The notes under the pieces: model-generated
Databases searched by the model: none
The model's input: only the letters and a program-made list of their open reading frames with translations
Told to the model about the DNA's origin: nothing
Part shown: one piece after another, positions 1-7,829 of the stretch
Layout of the letters: each line of letters begins with the position of its first letter
How positions within the stretch are numbered: position 1 is the first letter of the stretch
Origin: Brachybacterium vulturis
GTDB taxonomy: Bacteria; Actinomycetota; Actinomycetes; Actinomycetales; Dermabacteraceae
Direction of reading: 5' to 3'
DNA: 64,000 nt
Assembly (NCBI RefSeq): GCF_002407185.1
Contig: NZ_CP023563.1
Coordinates: 186,001-250,000 of the forward strand
Program-made: the position numbers and the translations under genes

Positions 1-12
1 GGTGGGGTCCGG

Positions 13-1071
13 TCAGTTGACGAGGAAGCCCGCGAAGTACGCGATGATCACCGCGATCGGTGAGGTGATCAGGCGGGAGAAGAGCACGGCGGGCACACCC
101 ACCGAGACCGTCTCCGGCTTCGCTTCTCCGAGGGACAGGCCGACGGGGATGAAGTCACAGCCGACCTGGCCGTTGATCGCGAACAGGGTGGGCAGCGCGT
201 ACTGGACGGGCAGGTTGCCCGCCGCGATCTGGGTGCCCATGAGCACGCCGACGACCTGGGCGATCGCGGCGCCGGGGCCGAGGATCGGGGACAGGATCGG
301 GATCGCGGTGATCACGCCCAGCAGGATCAGACCCAGCGGGTTGCCGACCAGCGGGGTGACCAGCTGGGCGATGCCCTCGGAGATCCCGGTGTAGGTGACG
401 ATGCCGATCAGCAGCGACACGTAGGCCATGAACGGAATGATCGTCTGCAGGCACAGCTGCACGGCCTGGCGCCCGGAGGAGAGCAGGGTGTTGATCAGAT
501 AGCCGATGACCCCGCCGAACTTCACCACCACGCCGGTGAATCCGCCCATGCCGCCGGATGCCATCGCGGCTCCGGTCTGCTCGATCCGCTCCTGCTTGGA
601 CGGCAGGGTCTTGGGATCGGTGGCGGTCGCCCCGTCGGTGCCGGCACCTGCCGCTCCGGCGGCTCCGGCGGTGGTGGCCGCAGCCGTCGCCGCCTGGTCG
701 GAGTCCAGGAGCTCGACGTCCGCCGGCGCCACCGCGGAGACGAAGATGTCCGCCGTGATGAACTGGGCCAGCGGGCCCGAGGGCTCCCCGGCGTACACGT
801 CGACGGTGGGGATCCGCTTCTTGGGGTAGACGCCGATGCGGGCGGTGCCGCCGCAGTTGATCACGGCGACCATGACCTTGTCGTCCTCGACGTGGTTCGT
901 GAACCCGTCCACCGCGGTGGCGCCGGTCAGCTCCGCGATGCGGGCCGCGACCGGGTGGATTCCGCCGTTGGTGACGGAGAGGACGACGTCCTTGGTCTCA
1001 GTGGGGGTCAGGGTGAGTCCGTCGCCCCAGCCACCACGACCCCGACGGACGTGGACGCTGCGAGCGCTCAT
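13..1071 (-). CDS. gutE: PTS glucitol/sorbitol-specific EIIB-EIIC2 component
   Basis: This membrane component phosphorylates and imports hexitols such as glucitol. The N-terminal EIIB domain (about residues 1-140) has the GGWG motif near residue 14. Its likely phosphocysteine is Cys73 in an NCGGTARIGVYPKKRIPT context typical of SrlE/GutE. An Ala/Gly/Thr-rich linker follows (about 143-175), then a hydrophobic EIIC2 domain to residue 352. The frame stays open upstream to 1410, but the ATG at 1071 overlaps the gutA stop in an ATGA, so the two are translationally coupled. The stop is 12 bases from the window edge. The EIIA partner (gutB/srlB) and a polyol dehydrogenase would be expected just outside. 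The domain assignment is seen in the sequence; the exact substrate is inferred. Confidence 0.9.
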   Translation of the reverse strand: MSARSVHVRRGRGGWGDGLTLTPTETKDVVLSVTNGGIHPVAARIAELTGATAVDGFTNHVEDDKVMVAVINCGGTARIGVYPKKRIPTVDVYAGEPSGPLAQFITADIFVSAVAPADVELLDSDQAATAAATTAGAAGAAGAGTDGATATDPKTLPSKQERIEQTGAAMASGGMGGFTGVVVKFGGVIGYLINTLLSSGRQAVQLCLQTIIPFMAYVSLLIGIVTYTGISEGIAQLVTPLVGNPLGLILLGVITAIPILSPILGPGAAIAQVVGVLMGTQIAAGNLPVQYALPTLFAINGQVGCDFIPVGLSLGEAKPETVSVGVPAVLFSRLITSPIAVIIAYFAGFLVN

Positions 1072-1754
1072 CGCAGGCCTCCCTGGATGGTGCCGGCCGC
1101 GTAGTCCTCGTCGAACTGGTCGAACTTCTCGCGGTCGGGGCCGCGGCGGATCATCACCTCGGTGATCCACTGGGTGACGATGCCGCGGATCAGGATGACC
1201 ACGATGCCGACCAGGAAGTACATGACGGCGAGCTTCGCGTAGGCCTCGGGGTTGATCGCCAGCACACCGGCGCTGACGCCGGCCCACACGAAGATCTCCC
1301 CCGCATTGGCGTGCGGGAAGAAGCTGGTGACCGGGTGGACGAACGAGACGGCGGAGTCGTAGAACGCCGGCTTCTGTCGTTCGGGCAGGAATCGACCGAA
1401 CGTGTAGCACATCGGGTTGGTGAGCATGATGACGGCGAGGATCGGCATCACCGTGTACCGGGTGAGCGCGTACTTCCCGGACCAGCGCACGGCGCGGGTC
1501 ACCCGTTCCTCACCGATCCAGGTGGTGACCGCGTACATCGCGGTGAGCAGAACGATCAGCAGCGGCAAGATCCCGGTGAAGAGTCCGGTGAAGCTCTCCG
1601 CCGCGGCCTGGAAGAGGCCGATGAAGTGCTCGGCGGCCCAGGTGATCGCCTTCATCACCGGGTTGTCGGCACCGACTGCGGGAGCGGGATCGGCGAGGAT
1701 CACACCTCCCGCGAGCTGTTGGCTGTCGAGCCCTGCAAGGGCTGTGACGGTCAT
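1068..1754 (-). CDS. gutA: PTS glucitol/sorbitol-specific EIIC component
   Basis: This is the translocation subunit of a glucitol-type PTS, 228 residues with several hydrophobic segments. It carries a family-typical stretch around PMCYTFGRFLPERQKPA and ends in an acidic cytoplasmic tail (FDQFDEDYAAGTIQGG). The start at 1754 is chosen because AAGGAGA lies 6 nt upstream; a longer frame to 1835 lacks such a site. It is the first gene of the operon and overlaps gutE by 4 bp. Upstream lie two near-identical 12-bp elements that may be operators. Phosphate would come from HPr (a copy is at 28222) through EIIA and then GutE. Family is confident; sorbitol rather than another hexitol is inferred. Confidence 0.9.
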   Translation of the reverse strand: MTVTALAGLDSQQLAGGVILADPAPAVGADNPVMKAITWAAEHFIGLFQAAAESFTGLFTGILPLLIVLLTAMYAVTTWIGEERVTRAVRWSGKYALTRYTVMPILAVIMLTNPMCYTFGRFLPERQKPAFYDSAVSFVHPVTSFFPHANAGEIFVWAGVSAGVLAINPEAYAKLAVMYFLVGIVVILIRGIVTQWITEVMIRRGPDREKFDQFDEDYAAGTIQGGLR

Positions 1755-1848
1755 GGTGAATCTCCTTCGATCCACGCAGCACCCCTCGGAGACCGAGGGC
1801 CGCTGCTCGTTTCGGGGAAGGTGCCGACCGGCCACGGACCTCCGGTTG

Positions 1849-1860
1849 TCACCTTCGTGA
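1849..1860. promoter_or_regulatory. Candidate operator, copy 1 (gut operon)
   Basis: TCACCTTCGTGA, whose reverse complement TCACGAAGGTGA differs at one base from the element at 1940-1951. With flanks, both share AGTCACGAA[G/T]GTGA. It lies about 95 bp upstream of the gutA start. A SorC-family regulator is encoded at 3580-4536, and such proteins usually bind paired sites near PTS or polyol operons. Binding here is inference. Confidence 0.4.
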
Positions 1861-1939
1861 CTATCTTTCGCACATCAGTGTGCACACGCCCATCATGGTG
1901 CCCTGGCTCACAGGATGAAGCAAGTGTTACGACAAGAAG

Positions 1940-1951
1940 TCACGAATGTGA
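1940..1951. promoter_or_regulatory. Candidate operator, copy 2 (gut operon)
   Basis: TCACGAATGTGA with 4-bp inverted arms (TCAC/GTGA), in opposite orientation to the copy at 1849-1860 and about 80 bp from it. The spacing and near-identity suggest a looped or cooperative binding pair for a sugar-responsive regulator. This is inference from sequence only. Confidence 0.4.
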
Positions 1952-2059
1952 AGATAAGCCACGCGTCATGAGCCTCAGCAGTGGCCCGTGCAATGGGCTC
2001 AGCGAGTGAGTTCAGCAGGCGAGATGGTTCCGGTGGGGCACCGGGCGGGTGGTCCCGCC

Positions 2060-2287
2060 TCAGGCTCCCTGGTGACCGGCGAACTCGGCCGGGTGCTTGC
2101 CGCGGCGGCCGTCCTCACCCTTGTGCAGGGCGCTGATCTGCGCGACCTCATCCTCGGTGAGGCTCAGCTCGATGAGGGCCTTCCAGGTCCCCACGGACAT
2201 GCCCGCCGACGGGGCGGGCCAGCGGATCAGAGAGAGGTCGAGGTCCTCGAGGCCGAGGTCGGCCATGGTGGCGTCGAAGGAGGCGAG
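2060..2287 (-). pseudogene. Aldo/keto reductase remnant with internal deletion
   Basis: The open frame translates to two disconnected pieces of an aldo/keto reductase. The first is the mid-protein segment LGLEDLDLSLIRWPAP...TWKALIEL. It is followed at once by the C-terminal segment SLTEDEVAQISALHKGEDGR...HPAEFAG. In intact family members of about 280 residues, more than 100 residues separate these, including the SNF motif and the NADPH-binding loop. The N-terminal catalytic Asp/Tyr region is missing too. The junction is in frame, so this is a deleted relic and not a frameshift. It sits between the gut operon and a PTS EIIA/regulator group, suggesting a former polyol-reductase function. The upstream boundary is approximate. 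Confidence 0.7.
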
Positions 2288-2344
2288 GGGCGGTCCTGCC
2301 CATCTATCGGCTCGGCATCGGCTCGGCACCGACCCGCTGGCACC

Positions 2345-2812
2345 TCAGCCCCTGCTCACGCCCAGGGAGAGCGGCCGATCGCTGGGATCGGACTCGAGCC
2401 ACCGGGCGAGCGCCGGAGGCTGGACGTCGTAGTCGCCGAGGCTCTCCAGGGGCAGCCACGCGGTGCCGGCCTGCCTGCGGTCCGGATCGGTGCCCTCTCC
2501 CGGCTCCTCCCCCTCGGCCAGACCGCACCAGTAGGCCACGTTGACCTGGTGGAAGGGAGCGATCGCGGAGTCATCGCGGATGCTCCGCGCGGTCATGAAC
2601 TCGAACAGGCAGGCGACCTGGTGGACCTCGACCTGGGCGCCGGTCTCCTCCCGGCATTCCCGGATCAGGGCTGCCGGCTGGTCCTCGCCGTGCTCCTGGC
2701 CGCCGCCGGGCAGTTCGAACATCTCGTGGCCGGCGGGGTGCACGTAGCGGTTCATGAGCACCTGTCGGTCGCGGATGATGAGGGCCTTCACGGCCACGCG
2801 CGGGCCCCTCAC
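2345..2812 (-). CDS. Nudix hydrolase
   Basis: A 155-residue Nudix protein that probably hydrolyses a nucleoside diphosphate linked to another moiety. The Nudix box GX5EX7REUXEEXGU is complete at residues 37-59 (G37, E43, RECREETGA at 51-59), so metal-dependent activity is expected. The substrate cannot be predicted. The start is GTG at 2812, overlapping the TGA stop of the preceding EIIA gene (GTGA), which indicates translational coupling. The C-terminus contains WLPLESLGDYDVQPPALARWL, a common Nudix-tail pattern. Confidence 0.88.
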   Translation of the reverse strand: MRGPRVAVKALIIRDRQVLMNRYVHPAGHEMFELPGGGQEHGEDQPAALIRECREETGAQVEVHQVACLFEFMTARSIRDDSAIAPFHQVNVAYWCGLAEGEEPGEGTDPDRRQAGTAWLPLESLGDYDVQPPALARWLESDPSDRPLSLGVSRG

Positions 2813-3459
2813 GCCTCGGCCCCCGTGCTGTTGTCAGGACCCCCGCAGTCGATCGCCCCTCGGTCGGTGGCCTCGCCGTCGATGGCCTCGCCGTCGATGG
2901 CCTCGCCGTCGGTGCCGCTGCCAGTCGGATCACTCCCCACGGGCCCGCCTCCCGCGGAGCCGGGCAGCGTCGCGGCGAGGAGCGCCGCAGCGCGCTCCCG
3001 CAGCGCCTCGTCGTCCGTCATCTCGAGCAGCTCTGCGACGGCGGCCTCGTCCCGGAGCAGGCCCATCAGCCGCTGCAGGGCGGTGAGGTGCTCCCTGGCA
3101 TCGGTCAGCAGCGGCATCACCACCAGGCGCACGTCGACCGTGCTCCCGCTCGCACCCATCTCCCCGAAGGGGACGGGGCGGGCGAGGGTCGCGAGCGCCA
3201 GCCCCGGGACCACCACGTGCTCCGGATCCGCGTGCGGGATCGCGGTGGGGATCGGGGTGGGCAGACCGGTGGGGTAGGTCCGCTCCCGCTTCCGCAGCGC
3301 CTCGGGGAAGTCGACGGTCACGGCACCGGCGTCGAGCAGGCGTCCGGCGAGGGAGCGCAGCACGTCCTCGTCGTCGGCGACGTCCAGGTGCGCGAGGACC
3401 ACCGTGAGCCCGAGGGGCGGGCGGGGGTCCTCCGCCGAGGGTCGCGGGTCTGTGCTCAT
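2809..3459 (-). CDS. PTS EIIA component, fructose/mannitol family
   Basis: A 216-residue cytoplasmic EIIA domain of the fructose/mannitol/nitrogen type, which accepts phosphate from HPr. The phosphorylatable His is probably His76 in the IPTAIPHADPEHV motif. Three quarters of the protein is one EIIA domain. The last 40 residues form a Gly/Asp/Glu-rich tail built partly from a 15-bp tandem repeat (DGEAI units). The ATG at 3459 has GGGAGG 5 nt upstream; the longer frame to 4017 is antisense to the regulator. It is not of the glucitol EIIA family, so it may serve a different EIIBC or act as a regulatory EIIA for the divergent SorC regulator, which lies 120 bp away. Confidence 0.85.
   Translation of the reverse strand: MSTDPRPSAEDPRPPLGLTVVLAHLDVADDEDVLRSLAGRLLDAGAVTVDFPEALRKRERTYPTGLPTPIPTAIPHADPEHVVVPGLALATLARPVPFGEMGASGSTVDVRLVVMPLLTDAREHLTALQRLMGLLRDEAAVAELLEMTDDEALRERAAALLAATLPGSAGGGPVGSDPTGSGTDGEAIDGEAIDGEATDRGAIDCGGPDNSTGAEA
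2866..2910. repeat. 15-bp tandem repeat inside EIIA gene
   Basis: Three consecutive copies of G[A/G]TGGCCTCGCCGTC at 2866-2880, 2881-2895 and 2896-2910 (plus-strand reading). They encode DGEA(I/T) repeats in the acidic tail of EIIA. The length is a multiple of three, so copy-number change would keep the frame. Confidence 0.85.
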
Positions 3460-3579
3460 GGTTCCTCCCGGGTCGGTCACCCCTGATTCTGGCACTTCTC
3501 GGCGGCGGTCTGCGTACGCTGGGCGCATTAATCCGGCCCGCAGCCCCGCGACCGGCAGGAACCTGCCCCCAGGAGCACC

Positions 3580-4536
3580 ATGCCCGCCCCTCGTGACACC
3601 GCCGTCGTCGTGCGCGCGGCGCGGCTGTACTACGAACAGGGGCGCTCGCAGACGGAGGTGGCGCACGCGCTGGAGCTGTCCCGCTCGAACGTCTCGCGGA
3701 TCCTCGCCCAGGCCCGGGACCGGGGCATCGTGGAGATCACGATCCATGATCCCGACGGTCCTCCGCAACGCGATGAGGCGCTCGAGATCGCCCTGCGCAC
3801 CAGCTTCTCCCTGCGCGCGGCGCATGTGGTCTCCGCGCCGCGCACCTCGGCGATGGAGTCGGTGGCCCGCGAGGGGGCGGCGGTGCTCACCGAGCGGATC
3901 GGGAGCGTGCGCAGCATCGGGGTCTCCTGGGGCGAGACGGTCCAGAGCGTGGTCGCACAGCTGGAGACGCTGCGTCCCCGACCGGTTCCCGAGGTGCTGC
4001 CCCTGGTCGGCGGGCACAGCGCGCTGGACCAGTTCGACTCGGGCGAGTCCGTGCTGCGGGTCCTCGCCTCCCGGGTGGGGGCGACACCGCGCACGCTCTA
4101 CGCCCCGGCGGTGCTGGAATCCGCCACGGCGGTGACGACGCTGCGCGGGGAGTCGAGCATCGGGACGGTGCTGGCCGCGGCCGCCGGGGTGGAGCTGGCG
4201 CTGGTGGGCATCGGCTCACTGGGGGTGCACTCCTCGCCGCACGTGCTCGAGCTGATGCGCCTCAGCGACTCCGAGCGCGCCGCCTTCGACGCACAGCGCC
4301 CGGTGGGCGATGTGTGCGGGCGCTTCATCGACGCCCACGGGATACCACTGGGCGCACCGACGGATCAGCGGGTGCTGGCGGTGACCTTCTCGGAGCTGCT
4401 GCGGATCCCGGAGGTCGTGGGCGTCGCGGCAGGACCGGAGAAGGCGCCCGGTGTGCTCGGCGTGCTGCGCAGCGGGGCGATCGACACTGCGGTGCTCGAC
4501 GTCGATCTCGCCCGCGAGGTCCTCGCGCGCGCCTGA
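3580..4536 (+). CDS. SorC-family sugar-responsive transcriptional regulator
   Basis: A 318-residue DNA-binding regulator. An N-terminal helix-turn-helix (about residues 23-53, SQTEVAHALELSRSNVSRIL) is followed by a sugar-phosphate-binding domain of the SorC/DeoR-C type, with segments such as SIGVSWGETV and GVAAGPEKAPGVLGVLRSG. Family members respond to phosphorylated sugars and control PTS or polyol operons. It is divergent from the EIIA gene, so it most likely controls that unit and perhaps the gut operon, whose upstream region carries a repeated 12-bp element. The ATG at 3580 follows a CAGGAGCACC-type site. Family is confident; targets are inferred. Confidence 0.9.
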   Translation: MPAPRDTAVVVRAARLYYEQGRSQTEVAHALELSRSNVSRILAQARDRGIVEITIHDPDGPPQRDEALEIALRTSFSLRAAHVVSAPRTSAMESVAREGAAVLTERIGSVRSIGVSWGETVQSVVAQLETLRPRPVPEVLPLVGGHSALDQFDSGESVLRVLASRVGATPRTLYAPAVLESATAVTTLRGESSIGTVLAAAAGVELALVGIGSLGVHSSPHVLELMRLSDSERAAFDAQRPVGDVCGRFIDAHGIPLGAPTDQRVLAVTFSELLRIPEVVGVAAGPEKAPGVLGVLRSGAIDTAVLDVDLAREVLARA

Positions 4537-4577
4537 CCCCGCAGCTCACCCCCACAGCTCCTGCCGTCCGGCTCCGG

Positions 4578-4633
4578 CCGGGCAGCGCAGACCGGGCAGC
4601 GCAGACCGGGCAACTCCGGCCGGGCAGCTCAGG
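4578..4633. repeat. 14-bp tandem repeat between convergent genes
   Basis: Four tandem units of CCGGGCAGCGCAGA or variants (4578-4591, 4592-4605, 4606-4619, 4620-4633). The first two are identical. They fill the gap between the convergent regulator and PabC-like genes and run into the last codons of the latter. Confidence 0.8.
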
Positions 4634-5525
4634 CCTGGCCCTTGAGCACCGTCTGGAAGCGGGCGGTGAGCTCGTGGTCCACCGGCAGCTCGGCGTCGTC
4701 GAGATGGGTGATCGGTGCGGCCAGCCGGGTCGAGGAGAGCAGCCAGGCGCCGTCGGAGCCGGCCACGTCCGCCGGCGTCATCAGTTCGTCCCGCACCGCG
4801 ACGCCGTCCTGCTGCAGCCACGTGAACAGGCTCTTCACACTGGTCCCGGGCAGCACCCCGGCGCTCACGGGCGTGGTGAGGAACTCCTCGCCGCGGCGCA
4901 CCAGCAGGGTGGACGTCGGCCCTTCGAGCACGAAGCCGTCGCTCGACAGGAACAGCACGTCGGCCGCGCCGCGCCGCTTGGCCTCGCGGACGGCGGCCAT
5001 GTTCACCGCGTAGCTGAGGGTCTTCGCCCCGGACAGCAGCCAGGGACTGGTGCCGGTGACGGTGGTGGCCAGGCCGCGATCGAGCACCGCCACCCGCATG
5101 CCGGCCCGGTACGGGGTCCAGTCGTCCGAGACGCGGGCGTGGATCCAGCAGGTGGGGGTGCCCGCGCCTTCGATGCCGCGGGTGAGCATCACGCGCACGC
5201 TGAGCTCGGCGACCGGCTGGTGGGCGGCGATCGCGGCGTCGACCGCCTCGGCCAGGACCGCCTGATCCGGCTCGGGCAGCTCGATCAGGCCTGCGCTGCG
5301 GGCGAGCCGTGCCAGATGAGGGCCGACGTTGACGGGCACCCCGTCGAAGGCGCCGATGGTCTCGAAGATGCCGTCACCGCGGGTCGCGACGAGATCGGTG
5401 ACCGACAGCTGCGGGACGGTCGCGTCGGCCAGGTGGAACGGGGCGCCGCCATCGGCCGGGGCACCGGTGGCACCGGGGACGAGGACGAGGACCGGAGCGG
5501 GGGCTGCGGGGCTGGTCGTGGGCAT
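4629..5525 (-). CDS. pabC: Class IV PLP-dependent aminotransferase, aminodeoxychorismate lyase-like
   Basis: A 298-residue fold-type IV PLP enzyme. The Schiff-base lysine is probably Lys168 (SGAKTLSYAVNMAA), and Glu201 (GFVLEGPTSTLLV) would contact the PLP nitrogen. The SVTDLVATRGDGIFET segment is typical of 4-amino-4-deoxychorismate lyase, which makes p-aminobenzoate for folate. Branched-chain or D-amino-acid aminotransferases share the fold, so the reaction is inferred. The start at 5525 is backed by AGGAG 7 nt upstream; the frame itself is open to 5675. It is convergent with the SorC regulator and monocistronic as far as can be seen. Confidence 0.8.
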   Translation of the reverse strand: MPTTSPAAPAPVLVLVPGATGAPADGGAPFHLADATVPQLSVTDLVATRGDGIFETIGAFDGVPVNVGPHLARLARSAGLIELPEPDQAVLAEAVDAAIAAHQPVAELSVRVMLTRGIEGAGTPTCWIHARVSDDWTPYRAGMRVAVLDRGLATTVTGTSPWLLSGAKTLSYAVNMAAVREAKRRGAADVLFLSSDGFVLEGPTSTLLVRRGEEFLTTPVSAGVLPGTSVKSLFTWLQQDGVAVRDELMTPADVAGSDGAWLLSSTRLAAPITHLDDAELPVDHELTARFQTVLKGQA

Positions 5526-5686
5526 GTCACGGCTCCTGATCGGGGGTGCCTCGCGGGCTGCGAGGCGTTCCTCCCAGGGTAGTCCCGTCGCTGGGAGAGC
5601 TCGACGGTGCGAAGGGAGCAGCGCTGCGGGCCTCGTGACCGCGGCGGTGCATCCCGCTCGCGCGCAGACCCTCATGGACCCTGGTC

Positions 5687-5752
5687 GAGTACTGGCGTCG
5701 CAGCGACATCTGCGGCGATATCGGCATAGTCATCGCTCAGCCGCCAGTACTC
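5687..5752. terminator. Long inverted repeat in gene-free gap 5526-5797
   Basis: GAGTACTGGCG (5687-5697) pairs perfectly with CGCCAGTACTC (5742-5752). The 44-nt loop can form a further GCGAT/ATCGC hairpin. It lies downstream of the SUKH-like gene on the minus strand and upstream of pabC, so it could end transcription of the former. No T-tract follows on either strand, so the terminator role is tentative. The rest of the 272-bp gap holds nothing I recognise. Confidence 0.45.
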
Positions 5753-5797
5753 CACCGTCGCTCCCGCGGCCCCCGCCGAGCTGGTACCGCGCGGGGC

Positions 5798-6592
5798 TCA
5801 GCTGTCGCAGAGGACGATCACGCGGCCTCGCTCGCGCCAGAGGACATGCATCTCGAGCGGGTCGCCGGGCACGTCGACCTCCATCAGATCCACGCGGGCG
5901 CCGACGGGCGCGCTGCGCAGATCGGCGACGGCGAGCGTTCCTTCCGGCAGATCGGTCAGACCGGAGGTGGCCGGATCCTGCAGCGGGATCTCGGCGCTCT
6001 CATCGGGTTCGGCCATGCCCAGCAGTGCGGCGAAGAGGTGCTGATCCATCAGCTGCTCGGCCGCGTCGGCGCGCGAGCCCTCGGACTCGTCATCGGCCGG
6101 GCCGCGCTCGGCGAGCGCGTCCAGCGTCGTCTCCAGGGCGTCGGCGAAGCGCTCGAGGTAGGCGGCGAGGTCGTCGGCGGCGAGCTGCAGGGCGAGATCC
6201 TCACCGATGCCGTACACGGCTCCGGGGGTGCCGTCCTCGTCCAGCGCCAGGACCACGGCCGCCTCCGGGGTCTCGTACAGCGGGTAGTAGCTGGTCGCGG
6301 GGCCCAGCAGGGTGTACGGGCCCACGTCGGTGCGGTCCTCGATCTGGAGGGTCAGCATGGTCAGCCCGCGCACCTCGATGCCGCCGAGCTCATCGCCGAT
6401 CTGCTCCAGGGCGGGCGGTGGATCGGCCGCCACCTCCTCCTCGGTGACGGCGAGGCCCGGGATCAGTGTCGAGTCCTCCTCATGGGTGTTCACCAGCGAG
6501 GCGAGACGGTCCAGGACCGGTCGCACGGAGGCCAGCGGCAGCACCTCGGCCTCGGTGGGCCAGGGCAGGGAGTTGTTCATCGGCGTGCTCAC
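5798..6592 (-). CDS. Hypothetical protein, SUKH/SMI1-like
   Basis: A 264-residue acidic protein with no signal peptide or membrane segment. The central part (about residues 65-160) has PLYETPEAAVVLALDEDGTP, a hydrophobic segment and LAAYLERFADAL, loosely matching a SMI1/KNR4 (SUKH) fold. SUKH proteins are often immunity or scaffold proteins. The last 50 residues are a beta-rich tail. Start choice is weak: GTG at 6592 is used, with an in-frame ATG at 6580; neither has a clear ribosome binding site. The gene downstream of the FAD oxidoreductase shares its strand, with 28 bp between them. The function is not assigned. Confidence 0.6.
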   Translation of the reverse strand: MSTPMNNSLPWPTEAEVLPLASVRPVLDRLASLVNTHEEDSTLIPGLAVTEEEVAADPPPALEQIGDELGGIEVRGLTMLTLQIEDRTDVGPYTLLGPATSYYPLYETPEAAVVLALDEDGTPGAVYGIGEDLALQLAADDLAAYLERFADALETTLDALAERGPADDESEGSRADAAEQLMDQHLFAALLGMAEPDESAEIPLQDPATSGLTDLPEGTLAVADLRSAPVGARVDLMEVDVPGDPLEMHVLWRERGRVIVLCDS

Positions 6593-6620
6593 GCGCCCAG
6601 TCTGTCACGGGCCCGCGCGC

Positions 6621-7829
6621 TCAGCCCGGTGCGATCTGCCCGTCGAGCTCCTCGGGGGTGAGCTGCCCGTTCTGGGAGGCGGCGATGACCTCCCGCGCCC
6701 GGTCCACGGAGTCCCAGGTGTTCCACAGCAGCACGCCCTCGACCCTGCCGTCCTCGAGGTAGTGGACGACGGCGGCGATGCGGTCCTGGTTCCACACCTC
6801 GCGCATCTCCATGGAGGCATCCAGGCGGCCGACGGCCTCGTAGCCGTCATCGAAGAGGTCGGAGAAGAACAGCGGCGTGTACTCGTACGCCTCCTCGGCG
6901 CCGGCCATGTTCTTCCCGGCCGCGGCACCGGAGGCCTGGGCGTGGTCGACGTGCTCGACATGACGCAGGCCCAGCAGGGGGTCGTCGAACAGGGCCACGT
7001 CCCCGGCGGCGTAGACGTCCGGGGCACTGGTGCGCAGGTAGGGGTCCACGACCACGGCACCGAGGTCGAGGTCCAGGCCCCCGTGCTCGGCCAGGTTCGT
7101 GTTCAGCTCGGCGCCGAGGCCGAGCACGGCGGCGTCGGCGTGCAGCGACTCCGCCGCGCCGGAGTGCAGCACCAGCTCGTCCCCGGTGTCGATCCCCAGC
7201 AGCCGGAACCCGGGCACCACGGTGATGCCGTGCTCGGAGAAGGTCTGCTCGAGATGCCCGGTGATCGAGGCGGGGAACATGTGCTCGAGCAGATGCTGCC
7301 CGGCATGGGCCAGCGTCACCTGGGCGCCGGTGCGGGTCAGCGCCGCGGCGATCTCGGTGCCGATGTAGCCGCCGCCGACCACGACGATCCTGGCGCCGTC
7401 CTTCGCCAGCCCGCGCAGGTGGCGGTAGTCGCCGACGGTCCGCAGGCAGACGACCCGGTCGTCGTGGACGTCCGGGACGTGACGGGCGGAGGAGCCGGTG
7501 GCCAGCAGAGCCTTCTTGTAGTGGGTGAGCTGTCCGCGGGCGGTGACCACGCTGTGCGAATGGGGCAGCAGCTCGGTGACCAGGGTGGAGGTGAACAGCG
7601 TCGCGCCGGTCTCCTCCGCGGTGTGGAGTTCCTGGCTCTCGGGATCCGGGTCCTCGCCGGTCCAGAGGTCCTTGGACAGCGCAGGCCGGTAGACCGGGCT
7701 GTGCGGATCGGCCGAGAGGATCGCGATGGTGGCGTCCGGCTCCGCGGTGCGGATCGCCCGGGCAGCGGAATCGGCGGCGACACCGCCCCCGATGATCACG
7801 TGATCGTAACGGGCTTCGAGGTTCGTCAT
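6621..7829 (-). CDS. FAD/NAD(P)-dependent oxidoreductase, ferredoxin/rubredoxin reductase type
   Basis: A 402-residue flavoprotein. It has an N-terminal FAD Rossmann motif (HVIIGGGVAADSAARAI), a second NAD(P)-binding GGGYIGTEIAAAL near residue 170, and the FAD-contacting APDVYAAGDVA near 270. A C-terminal reductase-like domain of about 100 residues follows. Such enzymes pass electrons from NAD(P)H to ferredoxin, rubredoxin or a small-molecule acceptor; no partner gene is adjacent. The ATG at 7829 is preferred because AAGGAG sits 8 nt before it; that site is itself read as codons if the GTG at 7844 is used. Confidence 0.88.
   Translation of the reverse strand: MTNLEARYDHVIIGGGVAADSAARAIRTAEPDATIAILSADPHSPVYRPALSKDLWTGEDPDPESQELHTAEETGATLFTSTLVTELLPHSHSVVTARGQLTHYKKALLATGSSARHVPDVHDDRVVCLRTVGDYRHLRGLAKDGARIVVVGGGYIGTEIAAALTRTGAQVTLAHAGQHLLEHMFPASITGHLEQTFSEHGITVVPGFRLLGIDTGDELVLHSGAAESLHADAAVLGLGAELNTNLAEHGGLDLDLGAVVVDPYLRTSAPDVYAAGDVALFDDPLLGLRHVEHVDHAQASGAAAGKNMAGAEEAYEYTPLFFSDLFDDGYEAVGRLDASMEMREVWNQDRIAAVVHYLEDGRVEGVLLWNTWDSVDRAREVIAASQNGQLTPEELDGQIAPG

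Larger units (their letters stand above)
1755..2059. other. gut operon upstream region
   Basis: About 305 bp between the gutA start and the aldo/keto reductase remnant, with no credible gene. It holds two copies of TCACGAA[G/T]GTGA in opposite orientation, a GTGTGCACAC palindrome at 1878-1887 and the gutA ribosome binding site. It is visibly AT-richer between 1855 and 1965 than the flanking genes. The gut promoter should lie here, but I could not pick convincing -35/-10 hexamers. Confidence 0.6.

Noticed and set aside
1072-1410. N-terminal 113-codon extension of gutE
   Set aside because: It overlaps gutA in another frame and has no family resemblance. The ATGA junction gives a normal start.
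5686-5797. Protein-like frame downstream of the SUKH-like stop (VEYWRLSDDYADIAADVAA)
   Set aside because: It lies in the same frame after a normal TGA and ends within 40 codons. The sequence overlaps an inverted repeat, so its coding look is probably chance.
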